The notes under the pieces were generated by a model. It saw only the letters and a program-made list of their open reading frames with translations, searched no databases and was not told where the DNA came from. The translations under genes and the position numbers were made by a program. Of a stretch of DNA of 64,000 nucleotides, positions 17,792 to 27,257 are shown piece after piece. Every line of letters starts with the position of its first letter. Position 1 is the first letter of the stretch. The stretch is from Planococcus plakortidis (GTDB lineage Bacteria > Bacillota > Bacilli > Bacillales_A > Planococcaceae): NCBI RefSeq assembly GCF_001687605.2, contig NZ_CP016539.2, positions 2,262,501 through 2,326,500 on the forward strand, given 5' to 3'.

Positions 17792-18970
17792 ATGAAGGGC
17801 ATGTTAACAATTATCACTTCCCTCTTGTTGGCCATCGTGATCGGGGCTGTCCCGGCGTTCGCTATTTCAGAGGATGACCGTGGCTTTAACCGCTTGTTGG
17901 CTGAGATCGGCTGGGAAAAAGCGGATTATATCGACTATCTGCACAGCAAAGGCTGGGCTCTGGATGATTTTTATTCTTCCGCAGAGCTCGGAACTCCGCT
18001 AACAGAAGATGGCATTGCAAAAGTATTGGATACATACGAATTGACGCGGGCTGAATTGAACAGTTTGCTAGAAGAATTCGGCTATGTAGACGCGGGTGTA
18101 GACGTATCGGATGGGGAATTCATCATTTTTACTGAAGAATTGGAAGACACAATCGACTTCTATTTGAACTATCAAGAAGATTGGACACCGATCACCGAAG
18201 CGAATTTAGCTATATTACTGGAGGAATTTGGATTCACTTCAAAAGATGAACTCGAAGACTTCCTTAACCTATTTGATGATTCACTCGAAAATTACGAGTA
18301 TATCGAGGACTTGGAAAGCTCCATCCTGTTCTACCAGGAAGACTGGCTGTTCGATATGGATTTGGAAGGGATGTTCGCCGAATTCGGCTTGACCGAACAG
18401 GAACTCGAACGCCTTGCCGGGCATTTCGAAACGCTCGATTACACGAACCCGGAGTTCGAGGATCGCTTGATGGCACTCAGCGAGCGCATGATGGCGATCG
18501 AAGAATTCTCCACTGTGACCGAATTATCCGCCGAACAGATTGCGGAACTTTTGTCGATCTACGACGAATTCATGGGTATTTTTGAAATGGAAGCCAAATA
18601 TTATTTCGTTAAAGGCGATGAGAAAAAGGAGATGAACGTGCAATCCCTCATTTCCCTCGAGTCGACGGACGGCTACGACCTCTTGATCGAGCTGTACAAT
18701 CTGCAAGGCGATTTCTTGGCGAACATCCTGTTGACGGCTGATATGTTCGGGTCAGACTTGATCATCGACACCGGCAAAGAACTGGAAGAAAGCACACCGA
18801 CAGTCATTCCGCCACCTAAAAAGTCCCTGGACAATACGGATCAAACCGTTAAAGGTGGAAAATTGCCGAAAACGGCCAGTGATTTCGCGCAAAACGCAGC
18901 TGTCGGACTCGGCTTTATCGCATTCGGCGCTTTGTTGTTCAGACGCATTCGGGTAAAACCAGCCGCATGA
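17792..18970 (+). CDS. Processed acidic surface protein with LPKTA sorting signal
   Basis: A 392-aa very acidic secreted protein. It has a signal peptide ending near PAFA (residue 24), an Asp/Glu-rich body with repeated LLxEFGxxxxELxxL helical units, then a C-terminal sorting signal: LPKTA, a hydrophobic stretch (AAVGLGFIAFGALLF) and RRIRVK. This matches the 'processed acidic surface protein' family, known from Bacillus relatives to be encoded next to a class D sortase. It should be cut at LPKT-A and anchored in the wall. AGGAGG precedes the ATG. Its stop overlaps the sortase start (ATGA), which fixes the pairing. Confidence 0.9.
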   Translation: MKGMLTIITSLLLAIVIGAVPAFAISEDDRGFNRLLAEIGWEKADYIDYLHSKGWALDDFYSSAELGTPLTEDGIAKVLDTYELTRAELNSLLEEFGYVDAGVDVSDGEFIIFTEELEDTIDFYLNYQEDWTPITEANLAILLEEFGFTSKDELEDFLNLFDDSLENYEYIEDLESSILFYQEDWLFDMDLEGMFAEFGLTEQELERLAGHFETLDYTNPEFEDRLMALSERMMAIEEFSTVTELSAEQIAELLSIYDEFMGIFEMEAKYYFVKGDEKKEMNVQSLISLESTDGYDLLIELYNLQGDFLANILLTADMFGSDLIIDTGKELEESTPTVIPPPKKSLDNTDQTVKGGKLPKTASDFAQNAAVGLGFIAFGALLFRRIRVKPAA

Positions 18971-19650
18971 ACAAAAAGAAAACGTCCTGGCTGATAGGAG
19001 TCCTGGCAACCGGAATGATCATCTTCGGCTTATGGCTCAGCGGAACGCAAGCAGCGATTTTTGTAAAAGGGTATCTGCTCTATAAAGCGGATTCCGTCAC
19101 TGCAGAGGATTTTGCCCCGAAGCTGCAGACGACAGACGCCGAGGTTTCCTTGCCGGATGCCGAGCCCGCTCAGTATCCTGCAGCCCCAGTCGAAGAACCA
19201 GCGGAAACGGCCCAGCTACCGAAAGGCATAGACTATCCGTCAGATCCTGAAATCGGTGACTTGATGGGGGAACTGATCATTCCGGAACTGGGCGCAAGTT
19301 TACCGATCATCCACGGCACCGATGAAGACGAACTCGAAAAAGGCGTCGGCCATTATGCCGGAAGCGTCCTTCCGGGACAATCGGACAACTCCGTCCTGTC
19401 GGGGCATCGGGATACCGTATTCCGGGAGCTCGGCAAAGTCGGAAAAGGCGATGAACTGATCGTCACGACCGCTGAGGGAACATTCACTTACCGCGTCCGC
19501 CAAGTGCGCATTGTTGACGAAGACGACCGTACCGTCATCGTCCCGAAACCGCGGGCGACTTTGACCGTCTCCACTTGCTACCCGTTCGACTTTGTCGGCT
19601 ATGCGCCTGACCGCTACATTCTCGTAGCCGATCTCGTCTCGAGCAGCTAA
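18967..19650 (+). CDS. Class D sortase
   Basis: A 227-aa transpeptidase with an N-terminal membrane anchor (LIGVLATGMIIFGLWL), a Pro/Ala/Glu-rich linker, then the sortase barrel: LIIPELGASLPIIHG, GVGHYAGSVLPG, catalytic His in LSGHRDTVF, catalytic Cys in TVSTCYPF and Arg in APDRYILVADL. Class D sortases of Bacillus (YhcS) recognise LPXTA-type signals, and the preceding gene ends with LPKTA, so that protein is the obvious substrate. It is translationally coupled to it by a 4-nt overlap. Confidence 0.93.
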   Translation: MNKKKTSWLIGVLATGMIIFGLWLSGTQAAIFVKGYLLYKADSVTAEDFAPKLQTTDAEVSLPDAEPAQYPAAPVEEPAETAQLPKGIDYPSDPEIGDLMGELIIPELGASLPIIHGTDEDELEKGVGHYAGSVLPGQSDNSVLSGHRDTVFRELGKVGKGDELIVTTAEGTFTYRVRQVRIVDEDDRTVIVPKPRATLTVSTCYPFDFVGYAPDRYILVADLVSSS

Positions 19651-19684
19651 CCGAAAGACCGCAGCCTCCCCGGTCTTTTTGCAT

Positions 19685-19716
19685 GCAAAAAAGCCCTGAA
19701 TGCACATTCAGGGCTT
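19685..19716 (+). terminator. Terminator of the sortase operon (left copy of a duplicated hairpin)
   Basis: AAAAGCCCTGAAT / ATTCAGGGCTTTT stem. The same hairpin, differing only in the loop, recurs at about 20142-20172 on the other side of the repeat element. Confidence 0.85.
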
Positions 19717-19718
19717 TT

Positions 19719-20144
19719 CAGAGTGTTGAACAAATCTATGAACAGCTATAAATTAAAGCGAAAATTGTTTTTCTACATTTTATAAATCAAAGGTCTATCT
19801 AAGTATTTGGAGAAGCGTTTGATCGGAAAACATTCTGCTCAATAATGCTAGGCATTACTTCGCAAAGATAAGGTCTCCCGTAGGTCGATCTTATCTTTCC
19901 TGCGGGAATAGCGGGTTTGAGAGACCCCACAGGCAATGAATGAGCGAAGCTATGCTGAGCCTATTCATTTGCGACGCATCTGCTGGCAGATGTGGGAGCA
20001 AGCGGGTTTTCTGCGATGCTCGAACGTAGCGAGAGTTGAGCACAAGGGTTTTCGGTAGCGACCGAGGAGGCTCGATTCCCGCCCGCGGAAAGCGATCAAT
20101 AAGCTTCGGAAAATACAATTTCATAACTTTCTCGACAGCCTGAA
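19719..20144. repeat. MITE-like intergenic repeat, copy 1
   Basis: A non-coding element of about 425 bp, nearly identical to 48222-48648. Its ends are imperfect inverted repeats: CAGAGTGTTGAACAAA at the left and, as reverse complement, CAGGCTGTCGAGAAAG at the right. Terminator hairpins of the same sequence border it on both sides. It lies between the convergent sortase and protease genes. No open frame or transposase is present; the inside contains several GC-rich dyads. Confidence 0.8.
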
Positions 20145-20172
20145 AAGCCCTGAATGGAAATTCAGGGCTTTT
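20142..20172 (-). terminator. Terminator of the zinc-ribbon protease gene (right copy of the duplicated hairpin)
   Basis: AAAAGCCCTGAAT / ATTCAGGGCTTTT stem read on the minus strand, directly abutting the stop codon at 20175. Confidence 0.85.
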
Positions 20173-20174
20173 CA

Positions 20175-21602
20175 TTATTCCACGTTGACGATATCGGAAA
20201 TATAGAAGAATCCGTAATCGTCCATGACGATCGTATAGACTTTCGTGCGTTCCTGCACTGACCAATTGCCTTCTGCGTCCTTGAACTCAAATGCTTCTTC
20301 TGTGTAGACAAGTGCATGGTCTTCCTTGATCTCAATATTCGTGATATCGAGTTTAGTGAAGATATGCTCCATGTTTTTGCCGGCGATCTGATCGATGTAT
20401 TCAATCATGCTATTGTAGATATCGCTTTGATAGACCAGCAAGTTCTGGACATAATAGAAATCTTCTTCCTGCAAGGCCAGCTCGTAGAACTCCTGATAGC
20501 TCACGACAAATTCCGTTAACGATTCTTCGGTGAATTCGTGTGTCGTGCTGTAATCGAATTCGTAATCCTCGTCTTCGTAGTTGCTGTCGAAGTCATCATA
20601 GACAGGGAAAATCTCGGCGACCGCTTCACGGCTCATCGGATTTTTCGCCCATGCATCCAACTGGTCATACATGGAGTAAAGCGGAATGGAGAACCCGATT
20701 GAATCCCCTTCCGGGAACAATAGCGAGTTGATGCCGATGACTTTTCCAGTCCCTGCATCCAGGAGTGGCCCCCCGCTCGACCCAGGCGCCAGCGCTGCAT
20801 CGATTTGGTAAATGTTCTCATACGTGAATTCCTGGTAGAAGTCACGGTCGATGCCTGTCAAGTAACCCATCGAAGCGGTATTTTCAAAACCGGACGGGCT
20901 GCCGAGTGCGATCACTTCCGTGCCAACGTCGGTCGCTGCCATCTCCACTTCCAATGGTTCGATGCCAGTCAATGCCTCCACATGAATCAAGGCGATGTCG
21001 GATTCAGCAGAAATCCCGACAACGGTTCCTTCATGGTCCTGGCCATTGATATTGCGCACGATTACATCGGTATACCCTGACACAACGTGGGCGTTCGTTA
21101 CGACCATGCCGGTTTCCGTAAACAAGAATCCGGAACCTTGGCCGCCCTCAGTCAGAATGGTATAGACTCGTGATTGCGCGTCTTTGATGACGGCTGTCTT
21201 GTCTTTTTTCTTGGGTTCCACTTTTTCTTCCTGGTCGGAAGGATGAGTAATATTTTCCGCTTTTGTCACAGTGCCTTCTACCGGTTCTTCAGAAGACACT
21301 TGCGTTTCCGGCTCTTCAACCGGCATTTCTTCTTCTGCCGGCTCTGCTTCCACCGGCTCTTCCTCTGGCACTTCTTCAGAAGCTTCGGTATCTTCCTGCG
21401 GCAATGCCACTTCCGGTTCTTCCTCGCCCAGTAACTGCCCTAAGCCAAATCCAAGCCCCAATAATACGGCCAACAACACAAGCGCATACACGAACTTATT
21501 GCGCTTCGGTTTGCGTTGCTTCCTTGTGGCAAGTGGCGCTCCGCAATTATCACAGAACTTTGCAGACCCATCGTTCATCGTGCCACATTTTGTGCATTTC
21601 AT
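20175..21602 (-). CDS. Membrane-anchored zinc-ribbon / S1C trypsin-like serine protease
   Basis: A 475-aa protein. The N-terminal zinc ribbon has paired CxxC motifs (CTKCG...CDNCG). One membrane helix (FVYALVLLAVLLGLGFGLG) leads into an acidic Glu/Pro-rich spacer to about residue 140. The DegP-like protease domain has TNAHVV (His), ESDIALI (Asp) and APGSSGGPLL (Ser), and the C-terminal domain of about 110 residues (EFVVSYQEFYELALQ..., VYTIVMDDYGFFYISDI) resembles an NTF2-like fold as in TcaA-type proteins. The protease domain should face the outside. There is no PDZ domain. GCAGGAGGTACAG precedes the ATG. Confidence 0.88.
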   Translation of the reverse strand: MKCTKCGTMNDGSAKFCDNCGAPLATRKQRKPKRNKFVYALVLLAVLLGLGFGLGQLLGEEEPEVALPQEDTEASEEVPEEEPVEAEPAEEEMPVEEPETQVSSEEPVEGTVTKAENITHPSDQEEKVEPKKKDKTAVIKDAQSRVYTILTEGGQGSGFLFTETGMVVTNAHVVSGYTDVIVRNINGQDHEGTVVGISAESDIALIHVEALTGIEPLEVEMAATDVGTEVIALGSPSGFENTASMGYLTGIDRDFYQEFTYENIYQIDAALAPGSSGGPLLDAGTGKVIGINSLLFPEGDSIGFSIPLYSMYDQLDAWAKNPMSREAVAEIFPVYDDFDSNYEDEDYEFDYSTTHEFTEESLTEFVVSYQEFYELALQEEDFYYVQNLLVYQSDIYNSMIEYIDQIAGKNMEHIFTKLDITNIEIKEDHALVYTEEAFEFKDAEGNWSVQERTKVYTIVMDDYGFFYISDIVNVE

Positions 21603-22011
21603 AGCTGTACCTCCTGCCGGACATAAATCATCCCCGAATTTTCTTCATTATAAACCTTAGAACGCCAAACCTCCACCTTAGGTTGCCTTTGTAATATTTT
21701 GTCCTCAATTGGTAATAAATTTCAATATTCAGAACAGCTTTTTTTAGGACTTTGTATACATAAGAAATGCTTGACGCCTTGATTTCATTCATTTCGCCGA
21801 AATTCAAACAATATTGGCGTCTCGTTCTTTCGGGAATTGAATTTGAACTGACCGGGTAGGAAGTTTGAACTTATCGATTATCATTTAAAGTTCGGCCCAG
21901 CAGTTTCTTTCTGCCTGTGGTGTCCGCTGCTGAATTCGGCAGCGAGCCGGATAGCCGATGCATCTTTGGCGCATTTGGAGGCAGAGGTGGGACCTCCCTT
22001 TTAGGGCATAA
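21603..22011. other. Intergenic stretch of about 410 bp without a supported gene
   Basis: It contains the upstream region of the protease gene (AT-rich) and, toward 21895-22010, a GC-rich patch with small dyads that resembles decayed intergenic repeat. I see no open frame with a ribosome site and no recognisable RNA. Confidence 0.5.
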
Positions 22012-22036
22012 TAAAAAGCAATGCCTCAGCATCGCT
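22012..22036 (-). terminator. Terminator of the small secreted protein gene
   Basis: GCGATGC / GCATTGC stem with a TGAG loop and TTTTTATTA on the minus strand. Confidence 0.6.
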
Positions 22037-22069
22037 TCCCGTATAAGCATTCAATTCACTTCCATCGAT

Positions 22070-22435
22070 TCATCTGACGTCGATTCCGGTGACCGTTTCC
22101 TGCAGTTCCAGGACATCGCCGAATAATTCCGCATCCGCTTCCCCGCTTGCTTTCGCTTGTTCGTTCACACGTTGCAGCAATTCATCCAACTGGCCTTGGA
22201 TTTCCTGATACTCATCGATCGTCAATGTTTCTTTACTGTCTACCTGCTGTTCCAGCTGTTCTAATTCTTGTTCCACGCCGCCCGGGCCGAGGCGTTCGAT
22301 TACTACCCGCCCGGGCTCATGCTTTTTGGCGTACTGTGCATTCTCGTTCGCTAAAGCGAGGGGGGCGAAATGCGCCATGAATACCAGTCCAAAAGCGAAT
22401 GCAGAAAGTGAGAGGTCCAGAGCAGAAATCTTCAA
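22070..22435 (-). CDS. Small secreted protein of unknown function
   Basis: A 121-aa protein with a likely signal peptide or membrane anchor (LSLSAFAFGLVFMAHFAPLALA) and a charged, Glu/Gln-rich helical remainder (VEQELEQLEQQVDSKETLTIDEYQEIQGQ begins it) that looks coiled-coil. I do not recognise a family. The start is TTG, with AAGGAGGAAG 6 nt upstream, strong enough to support translation. Confidence 0.6.
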   Translation of the reverse strand: MKISALDLSLSAFAFGLVFMAHFAPLALANENAQYAKKHEPGRVVIERLGPGGVEQELEQLEQQVDSKETLTIDEYQEIQGQLDELLQRVNEQAKASGEADAELFGDVLELQETVTGIDVR

Positions 22436-22562
22436 ATGATCTTCCTCCTTCGAATGGGTCTGCTTTCACTAATAGGCTAACCGATTTCTGCGCTTCCGTA
22501 ACCCTTTTGCCCACAGTCTTCATCAACACTTAACAATCTTTACAGTATGTGCCCGGCGCAAA

Positions 22563-22590
22563 GAAAAAAACCGCTTCATCAGCGGCTTTT
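22563..22590 (-). terminator. Terminator of the PAP2-like gene
   Basis: AGCCGCT / AGCGGTT stem with a short loop and a T run on the minus strand. Confidence 0.75.
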
Positions 22591-22592
22591 CT

Positions 22593-23126
22593 TTATCTAC
22601 AATCTGCGCGGGTCATGCGCCCATTATATGGCAGGCGTTTTTGCTGCTCCAGGTCACGTTCGCGGTTCTCGACCTTCGCCGCAATGATGCCGAGCAAAGT
22701 GCCGAATGCAGCGCCTGCAAATACTTCAATCGGCTGGTGGCCGAGCAGCTCCTTCAATTCCTTATCGCGCTCCACGAATTCAAAACTTGGGAACTCTCCG
22801 GAAATTTTTGTGAAGCTGTCCTCGAGGTCGTTGACCAGGCGCGCAATCTCACCGGTGTGGCGGCGTATCCCTTGTGCATCGTACATGACGATCGCGCCGA
22901 AGACGACAGCGAGTGCCGTTTCCGTATGGCGCGCCCCTTTATTCGATGCGACATATGCTGCGAGTGCCGATACCCCTGCCGAGTGGGAACTTGGCATGCC
23001 GCCGGTCGTGAAGGCTTGCTGCCAATCCCATTTTCCTGCCACCACTTTATGCGTGACGATTTTCAATCCTTGCGCAATGCCGATCGCCCCGAGTGAGGTG
23101 ATCATTCCACGATTCATTTTTCTCAT
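22593..23126 (-). CDS. Divergent PAP2 family protein (DUF212, YuiD-like)
   Basis: A 177-aa membrane protein of the DUF212 branch of the PAP2 phosphatase/haloperoxidase superfamily. GGMPSSHSAGVSALAAY carries the SGH-like motif as PSSHS, and the C-terminal half has GHQPIEVFAGAAFGTLLG, where a second His motif is expected. Two or three hydrophobic segments are seen. The start is ATG 23126 with GGAGG 8 nt ahead rather than an upstream in-frame Met. Substrate unknown. Confidence 0.85.
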   Translation of the reverse strand: MRKMNRGMITSLGAIGIAQGLKIVTHKVVAGKWDWQQAFTTGGMPSSHSAGVSALAAYVASNKGARHTETALAVVFGAIVMYDAQGIRRHTGEIARLVNDLEDSFTKISGEFPSFEFVERDKELKELLGHQPIEVFAGAAFGTLLGIIAAKVENRERDLEQQKRLPYNGRMTRADCR

Positions 23127-23258
23127 CTTTTCATCCTCCAATACAGTAGCTGCTGCGGCTCGTGCCGCCCGATAATCCCCTTTACCCTGAAACTATTGAA
23201 GATATGTAAGGGCAGGAAATATTTTTGGAGGAAATGATCGAAACAGGAATATTGCGCC

Positions 23259-25286
23259 TCATTTCAACTGCAGGTCGACTTCGAATTTCACATCAGGTGT
23301 CACCGCGCCTTTGCTGCCGAAGATTGAATAGGCTGGATACACAGGAAGCAAGCTTCTTGTCGGGGATGGCACCGAGTTCGCGGCAGTCAATAAGATGGGC
23401 GCATCTTTTTTTGCAGCCAGCACCGACCCTGCTAAAGCATCCGGAAAGTTCGTTCCGGTTGCGATAAAGGCTTTCTGTTTCCCCATCGGAAAGTTCTGGT
23501 TGATCAATTTGCCGGTATCATAGCGGCTCGTGCCTCCATAGCGCTTGGCGCCCGGCAATTGCGCCATGACGGCATCGCTGATTGCGCCGGTCCCCCCGGT
23601 GACGATCGTCGAGGTTTTTCCGGACAAAGCGCTTTTCGTCTCAACGGGCAACGTGCCTGTACGCGTCAGCAAAATCGGGATGCCATTTTTCGCCGCATAA
23701 GGGGAGATCGAAAGGACATCCGGGAAATTCTGGCCGCTGGAGACGACTGCCCGGTTACCCGGGATTTTTTCTGCGATCAAGGCAGCTGTATCGTAGCGAT
23801 TTTTACCGCCGATGCGCTCGACATCAGCCACTAGCTGGCGCACTTGCATTTCAACAGTGGCCGACAGCGCCCCGCCGCTGCCGAGAAGAATGGCTTTACC
23901 GGGCTTCAACCGGCGAATTTCAGCGGCGGTTGCCGGATGGAGGCTATCGCCTTTCGTCAGCAGGATCGGCGCATTTTCCTGATAGGCAAGCGGGCCTCCC
24001 GCCAATGCATCCGGAAAGTCAGCGCCTGTCGCAATGACGACTGTCGAAGCAGCATTCCATCCCGCTTTGGAAATGGCCACCGCCGTATCGTAGCGGGTCT
24101 GCCCGGCCAGCCGGTTCGACCAATGGCTGGCATCGAGAGTGAGCGCACGGTCGATATTCAAGCGGCCATGGCCGTAGTAAACATCTTTCCCGGTTGTCCC
24201 GAGATCTTTCGCGGTCAGCATCAAGCGACCCGCGATATCCGTATTGCTGAGTTTCGGTTCATTCGCTTTCAACAGGGCAGCAGCGCCCGAGACGATCGGG
24301 GTCGACATGGAAGTCCCGTCCATGCCGCCGAATGACTTATCAGGAAAAATGGAAAAAACGCCAGAACCCGGTGCGGCGATGTCGATCGTTTTGCCATAAT
24401 TCGAAAATGCCGAACGCTTGTCTGCAGCATCGGTGGACGCGACCGACACCACTTCTTTATAGGCTGCCGGATAATAAGGGGAACTGATGCCGTCGTTTCC
24501 GGCTGCGGCTATGACGAGGACGTTTCTCGAATGCGCATATTCCACGGCCTCCCTCAATACATTTGTATCGGCATAGGCAACGAGGCTCATGTTGATGATG
24601 TCGGCCCCCTTATCGACCGCATGATACACGCCAGCGGCCACATCCGAGATAAAGCCATCCTCACCATCGAACACATCGATCGGCATGATGCTCGTCGACG
24701 GCGCCACTCCCACACCAAATAATTCATCGTCCATGTTGCCGGCGATCAGCCCTGCAACATGTGTCCCGTGAAATTCCACGCTCACATTCCCGCTTCCGGT
24801 GATGACATTGAACGGGGACACGATGCGCCCTTTCAGATCCGGATGCAGCAAATCAAATCCATCATCGATTACCGCCACAAGCACGTCCTTGTTTCCTGTC
24901 GTTTTATCCCAGGCCGCTTCTGAACCGATCAGACGATGATGGTATTGATACCCCGCATAATATGGGTCGCCAGGGATCACGGCCAATTCCACACGCCCGT
25001 CCGGTTCCACGTATGCAATATCGCCTTGCCCCGAAAGTTCCGCCATAAACGATTCCAGATTTTCGCCCTCCGGCACGTCGATCGTGACGATTTGGCCGCT
25101 TCCTGCAGTTGCTGTCGTGACATCCCCCGCAGCAGCCGCCCCTTCCATCACGCCTTGTTTCTGCAGTTTAACGATGACCCGCTCTGCAGTTTTTCCCATC
25201 GATCCCTGCGCTTGTGCCGTTGTGCCAATACCGATCAGAGAAAGGGCTAATGTCATAGCCGCCAATGCCGTAGTTGTCTTTTTCAT
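23259..25286 (-). CDS. Subtilisin-like S8 protease with three cell-wall-binding (CWB2) repeats
   Basis: A 675-aa exported protease: signal peptide, an I9-like propeptide ending about residue 100, then the S8 domain with the Asp motif VAVIDDGFDLLHPD, His motif FHGTHVAGLIAGN and Ser motif GTSMSTPIVSGAAALL. The last 280 residues hold three CWB2 repeats, each starting RxxGxxRYDTA/G and containing a GxxFPDAL/V element. These repeats hold proteins to wall polymers in Clostridia and Bacilli. The start ATG at 25286 has GAGGAGA 7 nt upstream. It probably processes surface proteins or digests external protein while wall-bound. Confidence 0.92.
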   Translation of the reverse strand: MKKTTTALAAMTLALSLIGIGTTAQAQGSMGKTAERVIVKLQKQGVMEGAAAAGDVTTATAGSGQIVTIDVPEGENLESFMAELSGQGDIAYVEPDGRVELAVIPGDPYYAGYQYHHRLIGSEAAWDKTTGNKDVLVAVIDDGFDLLHPDLKGRIVSPFNVITGSGNVSVEFHGTHVAGLIAGNMDDELFGVGVAPSTSIMPIDVFDGEDGFISDVAAGVYHAVDKGADIINMSLVAYADTNVLREAVEYAHSRNVLVIAAAGNDGISSPYYPAAYKEVVSVASTDAADKRSAFSNYGKTIDIAAPGSGVFSIFPDKSFGGMDGTSMSTPIVSGAAALLKANEPKLSNTDIAGRLMLTAKDLGTTGKDVYYGHGRLNIDRALTLDASHWSNRLAGQTRYDTAVAISKAGWNAASTVVIATGADFPDALAGGPLAYQENAPILLTKGDSLHPATAAEIRRLKPGKAILLGSGGALSATVEMQVRQLVADVERIGGKNRYDTAALIAEKIPGNRAVVSSGQNFPDVLSISPYAAKNGIPILLTRTGTLPVETKSALSGKTSTIVTGGTGAISDAVMAQLPGAKRYGGTSRYDTGKLINQNFPMGKQKAFIATGTNFPDALAGSVLAAKKDAPILLTAANSVPSPTRSLLPVYPAYSIFGSKGAVTPDVKFEVDLQLK

Positions 25287-25495
25287 GGTCATTCTCCTCA
25301 CCATCCCCCGTAGTCTTTCCACACTATATTTTCTGATAATTCAAATAGATATTTTACGAAAAGTATACGTTCTTTCGAGATAAATGCCTAGACTATGTAA
25401 AAATTCTTTTGGATTTCAATAAAAAATGGATATTATTCTCTACCCTCTAAAACCTGATGTTTAGCACTAATGACATGATTTTTGTAAATTTAATC

Positions 25496-25531
25496 AAAAA
25501 AATAACTCCCTATCAAATGAATGACAGGGAG
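25496..25531 (-). terminator. Terminator of the glp operon (after glpD)
   Basis: CTCCCTGTCA / TGATAGGGAG stem on the minus strand followed by TTATTTTTTT. Confidence 0.85.
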
Positions 25532-25550
25532 CATCCCGGTGAATCGTGAC

Positions 25551-27224
25551 TTATTTACTTAGTTCAGATACCGCAGTTGGAATAACCGCTTCATGGAGAA
25601 GGATTTCCAATTCTTCCATATAACGTGCCTTCTGTTGTGCCGTCCAGTTGAATACGCCTGCCATATATGCAGCAGCGGCTTCTTTATGGGCATGCACCCA
25701 TTCGATATCAAAATACAATGCGCCTGTACGGCGGATGAAGAAATCGACTGGCTTGCAGACAGCTTCCGATTCGATGCCATAGCGCAGCATCGCATAGACG
25801 AGCGGGTCGAGATCAAGCTCGGCGGCATCAGTCAATCCATCGGTATAATGGCGCAGCACTTGGTCGACATTCGCACCGTAGCGGTTGACGAGCAATTCCA
25901 TTGCATCCGCTGTAATGCCGAATTCGGATGCCCGTTTCATGCGGTCGGCCTTGAACGTTTTAAACCCTTTGGAACCGCCGACTTCACCGCCGGAAAGCGC
26001 CATTTTCTTCGTCGATACTTTCTTGAAGGAAACGCCATATTCCGCTTGAAGCTGCTCAGTGACCAAGTCCATGATGCTTTCGCCCATTTTACGGTAACCG
26101 GTGAGCTTGCCCCCAGCAATCGAAATCAAGCCGGAATCCGATACGAAAATTTCATCCTTGCGGGAAATCTCGGATGGGTCTTTTCCTTCTTCATGGATGA
26201 GCGGGCGCAGCCCTGCCCAGCTGGATTCGATGTCCGCAGCCGTGATCGCCACATCCGGGAACATGAAATTGACAGCTTTTAGGACGTAGTCACGGTCTTC
26301 GGTTGTCATCGTCGGGTGCGCGATGTCCTGTTTGTAGACCGTATCGGTCGTGCCTACGTAAACTTTGCCCTGGCGCGGGATGGCGAATGCCATGCGGCCA
26401 TCCGGCATGTCGAAATAGATCGCCTGCTTGAGCGGGAATCGTGCCTGGTCGAACACCAAATGGATCCCTTTCGTCAGCTGCAAAGTCTTGCCTTTTTTCG
26501 AGTTGTCTTCTTCGCGCAAGGTATCGACCCATGGGCCTGCCGCGTTGACGATTCTTTTCGCGAAAATCTCGTGGATGGTGCCGTCAAGCTGGTCTTCCGC
26601 TACCACGCCGACTACTTTGCCGTTGTCGTAAAGGAACCCTTTCACTTTTACGTAGTTCAGCGCAAGCGTTCCTTTTTCGACCGCTTTTTTCATCACTTCA
26701 ATCGTCAGGCGCGCATCATCCGTCTTGTATTCAACGTAGTAGCCAGCGCCTTTCAACCCTTGCTGTTTCACGAGCGGCTCGCGGCGGCTCGCTTCTTCGC
26801 GCGAGAACATCTGGCGGCGTTCACTTCTTTTGACGCCTGCCAGGAAATCGTAGACGCGTAGGCCGATGTTCGTGCTGAGTGGCCCGAATGTGCCGCCTTT
26901 ATGGAACGGCAGCATCATCCATTCAGGAGTTGTCACATGAGGCCCGTTTTCGTAGACGATTTCGCGTTCTTTGCCGACTTCCGCGACCATCTTCACTTCA
27001 AATTGCTTCAAGTAGCGCAATCCGCCGTGCACGAGTTTCGTCGAACGGCTCGAAGTCCCTGCCGCGAAATCCTGCATTTCCAGGACGACTGCGCGGACGC
27101 CGCGTGCTGCAGCGTCCAACGCGATGCCAGCTCCTGTGATCCCGCCGCCGATGATCAACACATCGAGCGGGGCTTGTTTCATCTGTCCATAAGTTTCTGT
27201 ACGTTTGAGGCTTGAGAATTTCAT
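25551..27224 (-). CDS. glpD: Aerobic glycerol-3-phosphate dehydrogenase
   Basis: A 557-aa FAD enzyme oxidising glycerol-3-phosphate to dihydroxyacetone phosphate and passing electrons to quinone at the membrane. The FAD-binding motif GGGITGAGIALDAAARG is near residue 26, with GTSSRSTKLVHGGLRYL, WAGLRPLI and GGKLTGYRKM further on. AAGGAGT precedes the ATG. It is separated from glpK by a long hairpin leader (27258-27318) typical of GlpP control, so full glpD expression should need glycerol-3-phosphate. Confidence 0.97.
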   Translation of the reverse strand: MKFSSLKRTETYGQMKQAPLDVLIIGGGITGAGIALDAAARGVRAVVLEMQDFAAGTSSRSTKLVHGGLRYLKQFEVKMVAEVGKEREIVYENGPHVTTPEWMMLPFHKGGTFGPLSTNIGLRVYDFLAGVKRSERRQMFSREEASRREPLVKQQGLKGAGYYVEYKTDDARLTIEVMKKAVEKGTLALNYVKVKGFLYDNGKVVGVVAEDQLDGTIHEIFAKRIVNAAGPWVDTLREEDNSKKGKTLQLTKGIHLVFDQARFPLKQAIYFDMPDGRMAFAIPRQGKVYVGTTDTVYKQDIAHPTMTTEDRDYVLKAVNFMFPDVAITAADIESSWAGLRPLIHEEGKDPSEISRKDEIFVSDSGLISIAGGKLTGYRKMGESIMDLVTEQLQAEYGVSFKKVSTKKMALSGGEVGGSKGFKTFKADRMKRASEFGITADAMELLVNRYGANVDQVLRHYTDGLTDAAELDLDPLVYAMLRYGIESEAVCKPVDFFIRRTGALYFDIEWVHAHKEAAAAYMAGVFNWTAQQKARYMEELEILLHEAVIPTAVSELSK

Positions 27225-27257
27225 TCTTAACCGACTCCTTATCCAATATTTTCCATA

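Noticed and set aside
19719-20144. The intergenic repeat as a degenerate insertion sequence with a transposase remnant
   Set aside because: No frame in copy 1 or 2 shows transposase-like sequence, and all frames are short; a non-autonomous element is the better reading.
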